Assembly (NCBI GenBank): GCA_000226015.1
Contig: JH157278.1
Location: forward strand, 184,693 to 244,095
DNA: 59,403 bases
Reading direction: 5' to 3'
Source of the DNA: Mnemiopsis leidyi
Lineage: Eukaryota > Ctenophora > Tentaculata > Lobata > Bolinopsidae
Shown: positions 57,947 to 59,403 of the stretch, in pieces
Position numbering within the stretch: the first letter of the stretch is position 1
Layout: each line of letters begins with the position of its first letter
Translations under genes and position numbers: made by a program
Notes under the pieces: model-generated
The model's input: only the letters and a program-made list of their open reading frames with translations
Databases searched by the model: none
Told to the model about the DNA's origin: nothing

Positions 57947-58161
57947 AATGTGTCGTTTTCTGCACATTCCGAAGTTATTAGATCTTGTGTAACAAGTTAT
58001 CAGATTATATAACAACGATATTGTGCTACAGCAAAATAATTATCGACTGTGACATAATGGCATACATCCAATATTAAATATAAAAGAAGGAAAGAGAGAA
58101 GGGAAAGAACTGTACATAACGCTATCTAAACGTCGCACTAACACTATTCCCATCTCCACAG

Positions 58162-58869
58162 GACAACAGACACTCAACAACAAGCCCCAGACTCACATAG
58201 AACTAGCATTCTCCTGTAAGGGACTCCGGGACATGGACGTGCTAAGCAAGAGTGATCCACAGGTTCGTCAGCAACGCTTAAGTAGAGAAATTTAAGCTCG
58301 AACTTGACCAACAGTAAGCTTGCAGAATAGTTTCTCACGAGACAGCCTTACATTTGTTTCTATGAGATCTATTCGTTATTAAGTTGAAGTCTGGTGTATC
58401 AGCTCGTGTTTTCTTAGCTGACAGCCTTTTTCTGGTTATTGAGCTGGATTAGATGTTTCAACTTCTGTTCCTTCAGATTGTACTGTACATGAAAAACCAC
58501 GAAGATGTTTGGAAAGAGACTGGCAGAACAGAAAAAGTTTCAAATGATCTAAATCCTGTTTTTATGCAGCCCATCCAGATTGTGTACAAGTGAGCAAATT
58601 CTGCCTTTACATTTTACAATTTCTTGGAACTTGGGGACTAAAAAGTTTCTCTGCTTTCGATCAATTGGAAAACTAAGTACTAGAAAGTATTAGTCTTTGA
58701 CTCTGAATATGCTGTATAAAACAGAATATGCTGTATATGCTGATATGCTTTATAAAACAGATTTGAAGAGCGACAAGACATTAGGATAAGAGTGTTTGAT
58801 CTTGACGATCCAGGACAAAGTATTGGGATGGCAGATTTCTTGGGGGAACTTGAACTTCCTGTAGGGCAG
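58162..58869 (+). CDS. Copine, N-terminal C2A domain (partial, runs off window)
   Basis: Three in-frame exons: 58162-58262, 58477-58589 and 58761-58869. They encode the first C2 domain of a copine, a family of Ca2+-dependent phospholipid-binding proteins with two C2 domains and a von Willebrand A-like domain. Visible signatures are FSCKGLRDMDVLSKSDPQ (the C2 loop with the SKSDP calcium-binding aspartates), VLYMKNHEDVWKETGRTEKV, SNDLNPVF, and IRVFDLDDPGQSIGMADFLG with its acidic Asp cluster, then GELELPVGQ. Junction phases (0 after the first, 2 after the second) agree. Later exons (C2B, vWA) would lie beyond 59403. Which vertebrate copine it corresponds to cannot be told from this part. Confidence 0.88.
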
Positions 58870-59151
58870 GTAAAAATACTTTTTGGGGAACTAGATCTTT
58901 CTGTTGTAAAGGTTAAAAGGAAGCCTTATAAAATTGTGAGCCATTCTTGACGTTCAAGGTTGTTTAATCAAATATAGCTGGTGATGACTACAGACTTGTT
59001 ATTTTCGCCATACGATTTAACGATTGTTTGAAAGTTTGATACGTCCTAAGCCAAAGCATCGAATAGTCTTCTAATATAGGTGAACGATGGTTGGTTACAT
59101 GTATTTCGCTCAAGTCATATATTATATTAGTTTTTCAGTTTTAAGTTTGTT

Positions 59152-59204
59152 AAACAAATGATCGTCCAAGAGTAGTAAATGTACTCCTGGACGACCATTT
59201 GTTT
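59152..59204. repeat. Hairpin with 23-bp arms in a copine intron
   Basis: Left arm 59152-59174 (AAACAAATGATCGTCCAAGA...) and right arm 59182-59204 (...TGGACGACCATTTGTTT) pair at about 21 of 23 positions around a 7-base loop. The size resembles a small precursor hairpin, but nothing shows expression. Confidence 0.7.
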
Positions 59205-59403
59205 GGACTGGAAACTGTCACAAAAAGATAAAATTATACAATACGTGATGGTCGATGGACAGCTTCCTTCGAAATTAAAATATAGCTAACACCTGAACTC
59301 CATTTTCGTTGTACCCAAATCATCCAATCTGTTAGCCGATCAAACTAACTACTTGGTTATCAGTGGAAGTTGGTTGATAGAGTGGTTGACAGGAATATAA
59401 AAC

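Overview
The window is animal nuclear DNA, AT-rich, with spliced genes (canonical GT-AG introns), several interspersed-repeat families including tRNA-derived SINEs, and one assembly gap (133 N, 39463-39595). The gene content (ISG12/IFI27-like protein, immunoglobulin plus C-type-lectin protein, AT-hook protein, NTPCR, HSD17B8, an orphan 7TM receptor, copine), introns of a few hundred bases and frequent transposon debris suggest an invertebrate metazoan. A cnidarian or another early-branching or lophotrochozoan lineage would fit, but I cannot fix the phylum from this sequence alone.

Layout. 1-2.8 kb: noncoding with repeat debris. 2.8-3.4 kb (+): a two-exon gene for a small, secreted or membrane-targeted ISG12/IFI27-family protein. 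4.45-4.93 kb: a short transposon with perfect terminal inverted repeats; a truncated relative lies near 0.9 kb. 6.8-8.8 kb (+): a five-exon gene with a TATA box, encoding signal peptide + Ig-like domain + C-type lectin domain. 9.3-10.7 kb: an inverted-repeat-bounded segment with coding-like scraps. 13.6-16.8 kb (-): a gene for an 859-residue polyglutamine protein with four AT-hooks. 17-46 kb: about 29 kb with no firmly supported gene. It contains a 12-copy 22-bp minisatellite in which every copy carries a TCACGTGA E-box, a second tandem family at 31.4-31.8 kb that also carries this E-box, three copies of an interspersed element of about 840 bp (two inside this stretch, one at 55 kb), and at 41.6-45.7 kb a cluster of hairpins and GC-rich repeat modules with one candidate signal-peptide exon. 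46.4-49.0 kb (+): NTPCR (NTPase) followed 299 bp later by HSD17B8 (mitochondrial-type short-chain dehydrogenase). 50.0-51.3 kb (-): a divergent rhodopsin-class 7TM receptor. 46-52.6 kb is also dotted with four SINE copies. 54.2/58.2-58.9 kb (+): the 5' part of a copine gene, which runs off the right edge.

Functionally the left end pairs two candidate immune-effector genes. The middle is a large noncoding territory upstream of the AT-hook gene, so it may hold that gene's 5' exons and regulatory sequence. The right end is housekeeping metabolism plus signalling. All exon structures were assembled by eye from splice sites and reading-frame agreement; none is checked against transcripts.
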